From: Candidatus Bipolaricaulota bacterium
GTDB lineage: Bacteria > Bipolaricaulota > Bipolaricaulia > RBG-16-55-9
Length of the DNA stretch: 26,363 bases
Direction of reading: 5' to 3'
NCBI GenBank assembly: GCA_018609825.1
Contig: JAHEOA010000037.1
Span: 1-26,363 of the forward strand
The notes under the pieces are model-generated. The model was not told where the DNA came from and did not search any database. It was given only the letters and a program-made list of their open reading frames with translations. A program made the translations under genes and the position numbers. Of this stretch, positions 1 to 7,233 are shown piece by piece (positions within the stretch are counted from its first letter, which is position 1; every line of letters starts with the position of its first letter).

Positions 1-266
1 CTCATCTGATGGAAACGCTCGCGGCAGGCCTCGCACGTCATGAGATGGGCGGTGATCGCCTGTCGCGACCAGGATCGCTCGGCGGATTCGCCCCGAATCC
101 GGGCCAGCCACGCCTCCGGATCCCACCGGCCGGAGCCCGCCCGTTGGGCCTGATAGGCTTGCAATGCCTCGTCCGGCGGATGGCCGGCGGCGTCGATCTC
201 GCCGGGATCGCTTCCGAACAGCGTCGTGAACACGTCATCGAGTCCGAACGGGTCCGATCGGGCCAT
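1..266 (-). CDS. Partial zf-HC2 putative zinc-finger (anti-sigma-type) protein, C-terminus beyond window
   Basis: The gene runs off the left end; 88 codons from ATG at 266 are visible. The start has a good ribosome site (GGAGGTGG, about 4-6 nt upstream). The visible part contains H29-P-x-D-E-x-L-x-x-Y38, then a linker, then H74-L-M-T-C78-E-A-C81. This is the layout of the zf-HC2 domain found at the N-terminus of many zinc-binding anti-sigma factors, in which one His and two Cys (HxxxCxxC) help hold zinc. Such proteins usually continue into a membrane segment and an extracytoplasmic sensor, which would lie outside the window. The gene starts 11 nt after the upstream 196-residue gene ends, so the two are probably co-transcribed. 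No ECF sigma factor is visible beside it, so anti-sigma function is an inference from the motif only. Confidence 0.7.
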   Translation of the reverse strand, partial: MARSDPFGLDDVFTTLFGSDPGEIDAAGHPPDEALQAYQAQRAGSGRWDPEAWLARIRGESAERSWSRQAITAHLMTCEACRERFHQM

Positions 267-277
267 GCTCCACCTCC

Positions 278-868
278 CTACGTCCGTGAATCGGTCTCTC
301 CCGCTTCCAGTTCCTCATAGATCGATTGGATCATGCGCTCCTGATAGCTGAAGCTGATCTCGTGCCCGACGAATCGGGACACCTCGGCTTGGGTGAGATG
401 CGTCCCCACGAGTTCGTCGCAGTCGAACGGGGTCTCGACGTCCGCGAGCCGATAGCCCGCGTCGATGCGCTGAACCATCGCCTGGCGGCGCTCCGAGTCG
501 ACGGGCGCGCTGCAGCCGATGCAGTGGGGCCCATCGGTGCGGATCTCGTCGGCCCAGGCGTCGTCGTGGGCGTCCATGGGCCCGCCGTGACTGAGCCGAT
601 AGATCAGATAGGCGGCGATGTTGGTCGGCTTGCGGACGCGGCGCTTGGCCTCGGCGATGGCTCGGAAGTAGCGGGTAATGGCGTAGTCCTGGATGTCGCC
701 GCCGCGCAGAATGGTCTCCCACTCGCGCATCGCGGGCGCATCGAGCTCGTCCTCGCACAGGACGAGCTCGTACAGGCAGGCGCGGAAGAACGCCACGGCC
801 AACGCGCCGCCCGTTCCAGACTGCGTCCCCTCTGCGGCCGGAATGTCCTCGAGCACAGTTGTCGCCAT
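278..868 (-). CDS. Unrecognised 196-aa acidic protein with an HCxxC motif
   Basis: I do not recognise this family. The 196-residue protein starts at ATG 868, with GAGGA about 9 nt upstream and a TACAAT box 29 nt upstream. It appears mostly helical and has no signal peptide. Cys31 and Cys38 lie in a hydrophobic N-terminal helix. The middle (residues 60-95) has many aromatic and basic residues. H115-C116-I-G-C119 may form half of a metal or redox site, and Cys150 is a further candidate ligand. The length resembles a small sigma factor, but I see no region 2 or region 4 helix-turn-helix signature. It is followed after 11 nt by the zf-HC2 gene, so a paired regulatory role is possible but unproven. 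It is divergent from the DUF167 gene. Confidence 0.7.
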   Translation of the reverse strand: MATTVLEDIPAAEGTQSGTGGALAVAFFRACLYELVLCEDELDAPAMREWETILRGGDIQDYAITRYFRAIAEAKRRVRKPTNIAAYLIYRLSHGGPMDAHDDAWADEIRTDGPHCIGCSAPVDSERRQAMVQRIDAGYRLADVETPFDCDELVGTHLTQAEVSRFVGHEISFSYQERMIQSIYEELEAGETDSRT

Positions 869-897
869 GGTACTTTGTCCTCTGTGAATGCGCTACG

Positions 898-903
898 ATT
901 GTA
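898..903 (-). promoter_or_regulatory. Candidate -10 box for the 196-aa gene
   Basis: Read on the minus strand the bases are TACAAT, matching five of six positions of the sigma-70 -10 consensus, 29 nt before the ATG at 868. The hexamer 17 nt further upstream is a poor -35, so this is a weak prediction. Confidence 0.35.
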
Positions 904-954
904 GGGCGCGCTGATCGGCTTCCGATACGCCATGCGGAGAGTGGCTACGGCGTC

Positions 955-960
955 TAGAAT
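955..960 (+). promoter_or_regulatory. Candidate -10 box for the DUF167 gene (near-leaderless)
   Basis: TAGAAT matches five of six -10 positions and ends 12 nt before the ATG at 973. The expected transcript start is about 5 nt from the start codon. No Shine-Dalgarno sequence is seen, and no clear -35 is present. The arrangement matches other probable leaderless genes in this window. Confidence 0.4.
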
Positions 961-972
961 GGTCCGAACGCC

Positions 973-1281
973 ATGTGTGAGCTTGACCTGACGGATTCGG
1001 AAAGGGGTGCGATTTTGAACATCCGCGCCAAGACGCGCGCCGATCGCAACGCCGTCCTCGAGGTGCGGGGCGGCGCGTTGTTGGTCGCGGTGAGCGAGCC
1101 GCCGGAGAAGGGCAAGGCGAACGAGGCCATCCTCAAGACCTTGGCGAAGGCGCTCGGCGCCCCGAAGAGCCATCTGTCGATCGCCTCGGGCGAGACGCAG
1201 CGAGACAAACGGATCCGGATCGAGGGCTTAAGCGCCCGCGACGTGCGGGGCCGGCTGGGTCTCGACGATCCCTCGCCTTGA
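973..1281 (+). CDS. DUF167 / YggU (UPF0235) family protein
   Basis: This 102-residue protein carries the hallmark DUF167 block: residues 42-62 contain PPEKGKANEA followed by a short helix, then the SHLSIASGETQRDKRI segment near residues 66-81. The family is small, alpha/beta and cytosolic, widespread in bacteria, archaea and eukaryotes, and its biochemical role is not settled. Its length is normal. The start is ATG at 973 with no Shine-Dalgarno site but a TAGAAT box 12 nt upstream, so translation may be leaderless. The stop overlaps the TTG start of the next gene by 4 nt, so the two are translationally coupled. I am confident in the family but cannot give a reaction. Confidence 0.92.
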   Translation: MCELDLTDSERGAILNIRAKTRADRNAVLEVRGGALLVAVSEPPEKGKANEAILKTLAKALGAPKSHLSIASGETQRDKRIRIEGLSARDVRGRLGLDDPSP

Positions 1282-1631
1282 CCCTGCGCAAGCTGATCAC
1301 CCATTGGTACGTTTGGCCCTGGTTCCCCCTAATCGGGATCCCCGTGTTTTGGGTCTTCCCTCGCGAGATCGCGCTGCCCATCTATCTCGTCGGGTCCGGC
1401 TGGTCGATCCTGGAGTTCGTGGCCTGGTGGCGGACCGAGCGAAAGCCGGTGTGCAGCGGTCCCGAAGCGCTGCTCGGGCAATCGGCTCGCGTCGTCAAGG
1501 TCGACGCCGACCGGACGGGATGGGTGCGGCTCCGCGGCGAACTCTGGCGAGCCCAGTTTCGGCGCCCGTCTCAGCCGGGTGAGATTGTCCACGTGGCGGA
1601 GATCGAGCGGACGACGCTGGTCGTGGAGTGA
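1278..1631 (+). CDS. Short NfeD-like membrane protein with C-terminal OB-fold
   Basis: This 117-residue protein starts at a TTG codon that overlaps the DUF167 stop (TTGA). Two hydrophobic segments at about residues 10-28 and 31-51 form a small membrane hairpin. They are followed by residues 62-117 with the NfeD pattern: LLGQSARVV, then a Gly-x-V-x-L turn, GELWRA, and the closing strand VHVAEIERTTLVV. NfeD OB-fold proteins are usually partners of stomatin/flotillin-like membrane proteins and help organise membrane microdomains. No stomatin gene is beside it here. This is the short form without the ClpP-like protease domain. The non-ATG start is supported by the overlap and by the hydrophobic segment beginning right after it. 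Confidence 0.8.
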   Translation: MTLRKLITHWYVWPWFPLIGIPVFWVFPREIALPIYLVGSGWSILEFVAWWRTERKPVCSGPEALLGQSARVVKVDADRTGWVRLRGELWRAQFRRPSQPGEIVHVAEIERTTLVVE

Positions 1632-1718
1632 CACACGATTCCGGTAGGACTTGTTAGCACACCTCGGTCTATGGCACCCTTACTTGCCACGTAATAACCG
1701 GCATTGAAAAGGACAGCG

Positions 1719-2984
1719 ATGAGACGGCTCAGATCTTGGGTGCTGGGCGTGACGCTTTGCGTGGCGCTAGCCTTAACAAGCATGGCGGTCTCGCAGGCAT
1801 CCGCACAGCTGATCCTCGGCGGCGATTGGGCGACCGAGGTCGAGCTCGAATGTGCAGACGGCTGCCTCGAGCAGCGGGCACAGCTGAACGCTGAGATCGA
1901 GTCGACCTTGACGCTGGAGCTCGACCATCAGGCGTTGCACACGGCGCTGGAGACGGTTTGGGGATGGCAGGGCCTGTTGGAAGCAACCTGGGAGGCAGCG
2001 GCCAACTTGCCCGCCCCCCTTGGTACGAACGAACTGTCGCTCACGTTCGCACCCCCGATTGAGGGCGATCGCCGGATCCCGCCCGGGCGGACGCTGCTGG
2101 TGCGGAGCCGACTCGACGCCGAGCTTCTCCGCGATGGGGTCGAGTGGAGGTTCGGCGTTATTGTCGACGACGTCGCGTTCGAGGACGTGGACGCCGGCAC
2201 CAGACGCTACGGGGAGAGCCGGCAACGCCTGCGCGCGGGCGCCGTGGCGGACGTTGAGGGAGAGACGCCAAGTGGCGTGGAGCTCGAGGCGCAGACCGGT
2301 TGGTGCTTCGATCCCGACGCCCGGTTCTATCTCGTCAGCGGCTACATCTCCGGCGAGGTCTGCCCGTCCGGCGAGTTGACTTGGAGCAAGACGACGCTCG
2401 CTATTGACAATTTCCGCTTGAGCTCAGCCACGGACGCCGAAGGCGAACTCGAGTGCGAGCCGGTCCATTTGGACCCACCGATCGCTTGCGAGCTCGACGC
2501 CGAGGCAACCGTGACGCCGTATGACGGATTGCCTGTCATGCTGGTAGACGAGGCAGCCTTCAGCGTTGACTACGACGGCATCTATCCCCAACGGGAGCTG
2601 GACGATGTGGCGATCGAGCTCGTCCGTCATCCGATCGAGGTGACCTGGACGCTGGACGAATCGCTCGCCTGGGATCGGCTCAACGTCGAAGGCGAGCGGG
2701 CCATCCGTCGCGGCGACGTCGTGATGGCTTGGGGTTTTTACTCGACGTTTGAGCCGGACGAGGGCCTGACGTATCTGCGCCTGGGCGGCGACATCGAGCA
2801 CGGCCCCCTCGAGGCCGGCGCCGACTTGCGCATGCGCGAAGCCGATCAAGGCGTTCGCGTTGACGAGCTGGCCACCTCAGTCGACTACGAACCGCGAGAA
2901 CTGCCGCTGGACCTCGAACTGGACGTAACGTTCGACGTCGACGGCCTGGACGAGGTCGAACTCGCCGGCTCGCTGACGTTCTGA
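1719..2984 (+). CDS. Secreted beta-rich protein of unknown function
   Basis: I chose ATG at 1719 because AAGGA lies 6 nt upstream, rather than an in-frame TTG at 1704. The 421-residue product begins with a Sec signal peptide (basic MRRLR, hydrophobic core, ASA before Gln, cleavage near residue 30). The mature protein is rich in alternating hydrophobic and acidic residues, as expected for amphipathic beta strands. It has six Cys arranged as close pairs, such as ECADGC and a pair flanking EPVHLDPPIA, that could form disulfides outside the cell. The Cys-pair segments look like divergent repeats of one unit. I recognise no domain. A surface or outer-envelope beta-structure protein is the best guess. 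The gene stands alone between NfeD and a terminator hairpin. Confidence 0.75.
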   Translation: MRRLRSWVLGVTLCVALALTSMAVSQASAQLILGGDWATEVELECADGCLEQRAQLNAEIESTLTLELDHQALHTALETVWGWQGLLEATWEAAANLPAPLGTNELSLTFAPPIEGDRRIPPGRTLLVRSRLDAELLRDGVEWRFGVIVDDVAFEDVDAGTRRYGESRQRLRAGAVADVEGETPSGVELEAQTGWCFDPDARFYLVSGYISGEVCPSGELTWSKTTLAIDNFRLSSATDAEGELECEPVHLDPPIACELDAEATVTPYDGLPVMLVDEAAFSVDYDGIYPQRELDDVAIELVRHPIEVTWTLDESLAWDRLNVEGERAIRRGDVVMAWGFYSTFEPDEGLTYLRLGGDIEHGPLEAGADLRMREADQGVRVDELATSVDYEPRELPLDLELDVTFDVDGLDEVELAGSLTF

Positions 2985-3020
2985 CATCCGAGCCAACTTG
3001 CCCGCGACGAAGCCAACGGC

Positions 3021-3058
3021 AGCGAGCAGGCCGCCGGGGCCGAGGCGGCCTGCTCGCT
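3021..3058. terminator. Bidirectional terminator hairpin between convergent genes
   Basis: AGCGAGCAGGCCGCC at 3021-3035 is perfectly complementary to 3044-3058, giving a 15-bp GC-rich stem with an 8-nt loop. It sits in the 101-nt gap between two convergent genes, 37 nt after the secreted-protein stop and 28 nt beyond the glnA stop. No U-tract follows on either strand, so it may work as a stem-only or factor-assisted terminator, or protect 3' ends. Confidence 0.75.
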
Positions 3059-3085
3059 CGAGGTTGAGGAGAGGGGGCGACAGGT

Positions 3086-4429
3086 CTAGTAGTACTCCAG
3101 GTAGCGATCCAGCTCCCACCGCGTGACGTTGAGCTTGTAGCCGGTGATCTCCTCGCGCTTCGCTTCGATGTACTTGTCAACAAGGTCCCTGCCGAGGGCG
3201 TCACGGATGACGTCGTCGGCGTCGAGCGCCTTGATGGCCTCGTTCAGGTCGCCCGGCAGCAGGTCGATCTGCTTCTCCCGCTTCTGCGCGTCGGTCAGCT
3301 CGTAGATGTTCTCCTCCACGGCGGCCGGCGGCGTGATCCCGTTCCGGATGCCGTCGAGGCCGCTGGCCATGATCGCGGCATACAGTAGATACGGGTTCGC
3401 CGAGGGATCGGGACTGCGCAGCTCCATGCGCGTGGAGACCTCCGGCGTGTTGCTGGCCGGCATGCGGATCAGCGCCGAGCGATTGCGGCGCGCCCAGCTG
3501 ATGTTCACGGGCGCCTCATAGCCCGGCACCAAGCGCTTGTAGGAGTTGACGGTCGGATTGGCCAAGGCCGTGATGGCGTCGATGTGGGCGATCAAGCCGC
3601 CGAGAAAGCCCATGCCGACCTCGGAGAGCCCGTAGGGTTGCTGCTCGGCGTCGTAGAATGCGTTCCGCTCCTCCTGGAAGAGCGAGAGGTGCGTGTGCAT
3701 CCCGCTGCCGTTCTCGCCGAACAGCGGCTTCGGCATGAAGGTGGCGTGGAGCCCGCGCATCATGGCGATCGTCTTGACCACAAACCGAAAGGTGACGATG
3801 TTGTCGGCGGTGTGGAGCACGTCGCCGAAACGGAAGTCGATCTCGTGCTGGCTCGGGGCGACCTCGTGGTGGGCCGCCTCGACCTCGAAGCCCATGTTCT
3901 CCAGGGCGACGACGATGTCCTTGCGCGTCTCCTCGCCGAAGTCGACGGGCAACAGATCGAAGTAGCCGCCCTGATCGTGGAGGCCCACGGACGGGCGACC
4001 TTGGTCATCGAGGCGAAAGAGGAAGAATTCGGCCTCCGCGCCGGCGTACATGTCGTAGCCCAACGCTTCGGCGTCGGCGATGACGCTTTGGAGCACGTAA
4101 CGCGGGTCGCCCTCAAAGGGCTGGTTGTCCGGACGAATGACGTCGCAAATGAGCCGTGCCGTCTTGCCGTTCTGCCCCTCGGTGCTCCAGGGAAAGACCG
4201 CGAAGGTGCTCAAGTCCGGCTGCAGGTACATGTCGGACTCCGAGATTCGGACGAAGCCCTCTATGGACGATCCGTCAAACGCAATGCCCTTGTCCAGTAC
4301 ATCGTCCAGCTTTTCCGATGGAATCTCGACGTTCTTCGGGATCCCCATGATGTCCGTGAACTGAAGTCGGACGAACTTGATGCCTTCATCGTGAACGCGC
4401 CGTACGATATCGTCTGCCGTCGGCCGCAT
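3086..4429 (-). CDS. glnA: Glutamine synthetase, type I alpha (GSI-alpha)
   Basis: The enzyme makes glutamine from glutamate, ammonia and ATP and acts as a cytosolic dodecamer. The 447-residue length and unbroken alignment match the GSI-alpha class (Bacillus and relatives about 444), which lacks the 25-residue insertion and adenylylation tyrosine loop of GSI-beta. Visible signatures are the FDGSSIEGF latch (51-59), E132 and E134 in AEAEFF, E189 and E196, the NGSGMH block ending at H245, the RRNRSALIR ATP/phosphate segment (314-322) and MELRSPDPSANPYL (335-348). Arg61 occupies the place of the Arg linked to glutamine feedback in GSI-alpha. Control is therefore probably by feedback and transcription rather than adenylylation. 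The start has GGAGG 8 nt upstream, and a good promoter lies at 4463-4491. Confidence 0.97.
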   Translation of the reverse strand: MRPTADDIVRRVHDEGIKFVRLQFTDIMGIPKNVEIPSEKLDDVLDKGIAFDGSSIEGFVRISESDMYLQPDLSTFAVFPWSTEGQNGKTARLICDVIRPDNQPFEGDPRYVLQSVIADAEALGYDMYAGAEAEFFLFRLDDQGRPSVGLHDQGGYFDLLPVDFGEETRKDIVVALENMGFEVEAAHHEVAPSQHEIDFRFGDVLHTADNIVTFRFVVKTIAMMRGLHATFMPKPLFGENGSGMHTHLSLFQEERNAFYDAEQQPYGLSEVGMGFLGGLIAHIDAITALANPTVNSYKRLVPGYEAPVNISWARRNRSALIRMPASNTPEVSTRMELRSPDPSANPYLLYAAIMASGLDGIRNGITPPAAVEENIYELTDAQKREKQIDLLPGDLNEAIKALDADDVIRDALGRDLVDKYIEAKREEITGYKLNVTRWELDRYLEYY

Positions 4430-4462
4430 AAGACTCGCCTCCGATCATGGCTGGGATACGAC

Positions 4463-4491
4463 TTGATACCACGCCGATGACCAAATGTCAA
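4463..4491 (-). promoter_or_regulatory. glnA promoter
   Basis: On the minus strand TTGACA (4486-4491) is followed after exactly 17 nt by TATCAA (4463-4468). The predicted start near 4456 leaves a 27-nt leader containing the GGAGG site. The -35 is a perfect consensus. A split dyad TGAT-N7-ATCA (4503-4517) lies just upstream of the -35 and could bind a nitrogen regulator, but it is too weak to name one. Confidence 0.7.
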
Positions 4492-4565
4492 CCTTGTAGC
4501 CATGATAGATCACATCACTCAGTTTATAATCTAGAAAAGAACACATCGTCCGCTGTAATGCGTTA

Positions 4566-5423
4566 TTAACTGGACGTTAACGAACCGCCATTGGACAGCC
4601 GTTGTCCGCAGGGTGTGGGGTGACAGATGAGCACCTCGCCGTGCAACGCGCGGTCGGCGGCCTCCGCGATGCGGCCCGCCTCGTCGTCGCTGTCCGCGAG
4701 GGCAAAGTAGACGGGGCCGCTGCCGCTCAGCCCGAACGCGACGTCGGCGGATTGGAGCCACTCCCGATACACCGTCAATCGTGGCTCCAAGCGCAGCGCG
4801 GCGGCTTCGAGGTCATTGGGAAACGGCGATTTGACCATCGTGGCGGGGTCCAGTCGATCAAACGTCCGATAGACCTCGGTCGTGCATAACGACCACGGCG
4901 GCACCAGGAGAACAAACGAGGCATCTCCCATCGACGTCCCGTCATCCAGCGATTCGCTCCACTCCCCGCGCCCTCCCACCCGACGTCGCCCGCCTTGGAG
5001 GAAGAACGGCACGTCGCTGCCGAGCTCGAGGGCCAACGTATGGAGGTCCCCGTGGCTCAATCCGAGATCCCAGAGCCGGTTGAGCCCGACGAGCGTCGCC
5101 GCGGCGTCGCTGCTGCCGCCGCCCAGACCCGCACCCATCGGAATCCGCTTCTCGATGCGAGCCCAGACCCCAGATCGTCTGCCAACCCGCTCTTGAACCA
5201 ACGAGATCGCCCGATCCACCAAGTTGTCGTGGGGCTCAATGCCGTGGTCCAAGGTCATCTCCACGCGGTCATCGGCGTCTGGCGTTTTCGATAACGTCAA
5301 TCGATCGGCCAGGTCGATCGTCCGGAACTCGGAGGAGATGTCGTGGTAGCCGTCAGCGCGCAAGCCCAGGACGCGCAATCCGAGGTTTAGCTTCGCATAG
5401 GCGTCCAGCGTCAACGATTTCAT
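4566..5423 (-). CDS. ispE: 4-diphosphocytidyl-2-C-methyl-D-erythritol kinase
   Basis: IspE phosphorylates CDP-methylerythritol in the non-mevalonate (MEP) isoprenoid pathway and belongs to the GHMP kinases. The 285-residue form from ATG 5423 opens with AYAKLNLGLRVLG and RADGYHDISS, the standard IspE N-terminus. Lys11 is the conserved catalytic lysine. The ATP loop is PMGAGLGGGSSDAAA (96-109). LGSDVPFF (134-141) supplies the catalytic Asp137. A GTG at 5456, right after the nusB stop, would add 11 residues, but these fall outside the usual family start. It is the last gene before the glnA promoter and follows nusB after 33 nt, so it is probably part of the long envelope operon. Confidence 0.95.
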   Translation of the reverse strand: MKSLTLDAYAKLNLGLRVLGLRADGYHDISSEFRTIDLADRLTLSKTPDADDRVEMTLDHGIEPHDNLVDRAISLVQERVGRRSGVWARIEKRIPMGAGLGGGSSDAAATLVGLNRLWDLGLSHGDLHTLALELGSDVPFFLQGGRRRVGGRGEWSESLDDGTSMGDASFVLLVPPWSLCTTEVYRTFDRLDPATMVKSPFPNDLEAAALRLEPRLTVYREWLQSADVAFGLSGSGPVYFALADSDDEAGRIAEAADRALHGEVLICHPTPCGQRLSNGGSLTSS

Positions 5424-5456
5424 CGCTCGACCTTGCGACCGGTCGGCCGGGTCCAC

Positions 5457-5921
5457 TCAGGCCGCGTCGGAGGGCGAGGAGGCCTCGACATCCGGACGCC
5501 GTTCCTTCCAGAGGCGATCCAGGATCCCGTTGACGAACGATCCGGACCGCTCGGTGCCGTAAGCCTTGGCCAGCTCGACGGCCTCGTCGATGATGACCTG
5601 AGGCGGAATGTCGTCGCGATGGAGCATCTCGTAGACGCCCAGCCGCAGGACGTTGCGATCGACGGCATGGAGGCGCTCCAGGCGCCACCCGGCGGCCCGG
5701 TCCGCGATCTCGCGATCCAGCTCGGCCCGTCGCGCGTCGATCCCCTTGAGGACGTCCTCGACGTAGTCGAGGCGGTCGGGACTGATCTCCATCTCAGGAT
5801 GACGCTGGCGCCATTCGGCCAGCCACGCCTGATAGTGACTCCACAGGTCGGTCGTCCCCCCCTGGAGGTCATGCTGATACAGCAGTTTTAGGATCTGCCT
5901 GCGCGCTCGCCGTCGTTTCAT
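5457..5921 (-). CDS. nusB: Transcription antitermination factor NusB
   Basis: NusB pairs with NusE (ribosomal protein S10) on boxA RNA to prevent premature termination, above all in rRNA operons. The 154-residue, all-helical protein begins with the family's Arg-rich RNA-binding N-terminus and the signature KLLYQHDLQG. The middle has VDRNVLRLGVYEML (about 107-120), the segment PPQVIIDEAVELAKAYG (about 124-140) and the final SFVNGILDRL helix. These are the best conserved NusB elements. The start is ATG at 5921, with no clear ribosome site. The preceding DUF2273 stop lies 19 nt away, so translation may depend on coupling. Placement between the Asp23 cluster and ispE resembles gene orders near efp and nusB in Gram-positive bacteria. 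Confidence 0.95.
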   Translation of the reverse strand: MKRRRARRQILKLLYQHDLQGGTTDLWSHYQAWLAEWRQRHPEMEISPDRLDYVEDVLKGIDARRAELDREIADRAAGWRLERLHAVDRNVLRLGVYEMLHRDDIPPQVIIDEAVELAKAYGTERSGSFVNGILDRLWKERRPDVEASSPSDAA

Positions 5922-5940
5922 GGGTGAACAACGACCATGG

Positions 5941-6150
5941 CTAGCCTCGGCGCAAGACGACGTCGCTCAGTTCGCGCAGCTTCGTGCGCAGTTCGTCGGA
6001 TTCCAGAAGCTGGCCAAGGATGGCGCCAATAACCGCCAATGCCAGCACCAGCAGCATGCCGGAAAACGACAGCCAGACCCAGAGCAGGCCGACCAGCCCG
6101 CCCAACAGCGCGCCGATCCAAGCTCTCGAGAGGTTAGTCAACGCGATCAC
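5941..6150 (-). CDS. Small DUF2273 membrane protein
   Basis: This protein of up to 69 residues has two hydrophobic stretches (about 11-28 and 30-46) joined by a tight turn, then a charged tail. That is the layout of DUF2273 proteins, which occur almost only beside Asp23 and AmaP. It is predicted to be an inner-membrane hairpin and probably helps anchor the alkaline-shock complex. The start is uncertain. GTG at 6150 overlaps amaP by 17 nt but has GAGGAG only 1 nt upstream. A TTG at 6141 is 10 nt from that same GAGGAG and is arguably better, giving 66 residues. It is followed by nusB. Confidence 0.78.
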   Translation of the reverse strand: MIALTNLSRAWIGALLGGLVGLLWVWLSFSGMLLVLALAVIGAILGQLLESDELRTKLRELSDVVLRRG

Positions 6151-6727
6151 GCTCCTCAGGAAGATCCGTCGGTTGCTTGGCCGCCTCCGACGCCTGCGGC
6201 GCTCCCTGCGGCGCTCCCTGCGGCGACGTCGACTTGAACGCCTGAGCCGTCACGTCGACTTCGTCGACGCTTACGCCGACGCGATCCTCGATACGGCTGC
6301 GCACGTCGGTCTGGATGCGCTCGCCGACATCGGGCACCCGCTGATCGGGCGGCAGGGAGAATCGCAACGAGATCCGCAGCCCCTGTGTCGAGGATCGAAT
6401 CCGCACCCGGGCATCGTCAATCCCGAACGTGTCCGTCAACACGTCGCGCACCATGCTGCGGACCGCCTCCGACGACACCGAGATCGGGCCGCCCGCGCCC
6501 ATCGTCCGAATGGGGGCTTGAGAGCGCGCGGTCTCCGCAACCCGGATCAGGAAGTAGACCGCCGCGCCGAGCGCCACGACGCCCAGGGCGGCCCGAATGG
6601 CCGCCGCCAGCGTGTCGAGCTCGACCTGACCCGCAACGTTCAGCACGAGCAGGGCGCCCAGGATCGCGGAGCCGAGAAACCCGATCGCGTACCCGATCTC
6701 GCGCAGCCACGACCCGAAACCGGTCAT
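6134..6727 (-). CDS. amaP: Alkaline shock response membrane anchor protein AmaP
   Basis: AmaP tethers Asp23 to the cytoplasmic membrane in Gram-positive bacteria. This 197-residue protein has two membrane helices (about 10-32 and 42-64), then an Asp23-like domain of about 80 residues that opens with GGPISVSSEAV and contains RIRSSTQGLRISLRFSL. The ATG at 6727 overlaps the stop of the asp23-like gene by 4 nt (ATGA), with no separate ribosome site, so the two are translationally coupled. The C-terminal tail includes a short QGAP repeat encoded by a 12-bp tandem repeat, followed by a charged end. Asp23-like, AmaP and DUF2273 in a row is the expected cluster and supports all three calls. Confidence 0.88.
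   Translation of the reverse strand: MTGFGSWLREIGYAIGFLGSAILGALLVLNVAGQVELDTLAAAIRAALGVVALGAAVYFLIRVAETARSQAPIRTMGAGGPISVSSEAVRSMVRDVLTDTFGIDDARVRIRSSTQGLRISLRFSLPPDQRVPDVGERIQTDVRSRIEDRVGVSVDEVDVTAQAFKSTSPQGAPQGAPQASEAAKQPTDLPEERDRVD
6195..6225. repeat. 12-bp tandem repeat inside amaP
   Basis: Two perfect copies of TGCGGCGCTCCC (6195-6206 and 6207-6218) are followed by seven bases of a third. The unit is a multiple of three, so gain or loss would change the number of QGAP units in the AmaP tail without shifting the frame. Confidence 0.85.
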
Positions 6728-7218
6728 GAGCGCCCGTGGGGCTGCTGAACGGGCTGACCGGGCTGAGCGGAGGGCTCAGCCTCGTCGTCCGTCTTGGGGG
6801 CGTCGCTGGAGCGCTCATGCGTGTCCAGGTGCTCGGCGGTCTGGTCGGCATGGGGCCAAGTGCCCTCGGGAAGCGTGAGGTCGCTGACGTAGATGTGAAC
6901 CCCGCTGACGTAATAGCCGGTCATCTCCTCGATCTCCCGTTTGACGTGGGACTGGACCGTCCGGGCCACCTCCTGAATGGGATAGCCGTATTGAACGGAC
7001 ACGTACAGCGTCACGGCGACGTCGTCGTCGTCCACATGGGCGAACACGCCCCGCCGTCCGCGCTCGTCGCCGAGGAAGACCTTGAGGTTGTCCGTCACGT
7101 TGCCGCGCAGGCCGCTGATGCCGTCGACGCCGGCCGCCGCCATGCCCGCGATCGAGGCGATGACGTGCTCCGTGATGCTCACCTTGCGGTGCACTCGCGC
7201 TCGCTGCTGCTCCATCAT
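6724..7218 (-). CDS. Asp23/Gls24 family envelope stress protein
   Basis: Asp23-family proteins form a membrane-associated layer linked to envelope and alkaline stress. The 164-residue protein has the core domain at about residues 10-122: VSITEHVIASIAG, then the GVDGISGL turn, VTLYVSVQYGYPIQEVA and a closing VSGVHIYVSDL. The tail (123-164) is polar, acidic and Pro/Gln rich and probably disordered, longer than in many homologues. Two adjacent ATGs (7218 and 7215) are possible starts. The gene begins 15 nt after efp and overlaps amaP by 4 nt. The local order efp, asp23-like, amaP, DUF2273, nusB recalls the yqhY (asp23-like)-nusB neighbourhood of Firmicutes. Confidence 0.92.
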   Translation of the reverse strand: MMEQQRARVHRKVSITEHVIASIAGMAAAGVDGISGLRGNVTDNLKVFLGDERGRRGVFAHVDDDDVAVTLYVSVQYGYPIQEVARTVQSHVKREIEEMTGYYVSGVHIYVSDLTLPEGTWPHADQTAEHLDTHERSSDAPKTDDEAEPSAQPGQPVQQPHGRS

Positions 7219-7233
7219 GGCGCTCCTTCGACG

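Noticed and set aside
1632..1718. Possible promoter before the secreted-protein gene (TAATAA near 1692)
   Set aside because: No acceptable -35 at 16-18 nt, and the gene could be read from upstream.
3584..4480. 298-codon open frame opposite glnA
   Set aside because: Antisense to a fully conserved glutamine synthetase, with no recognisable motif.
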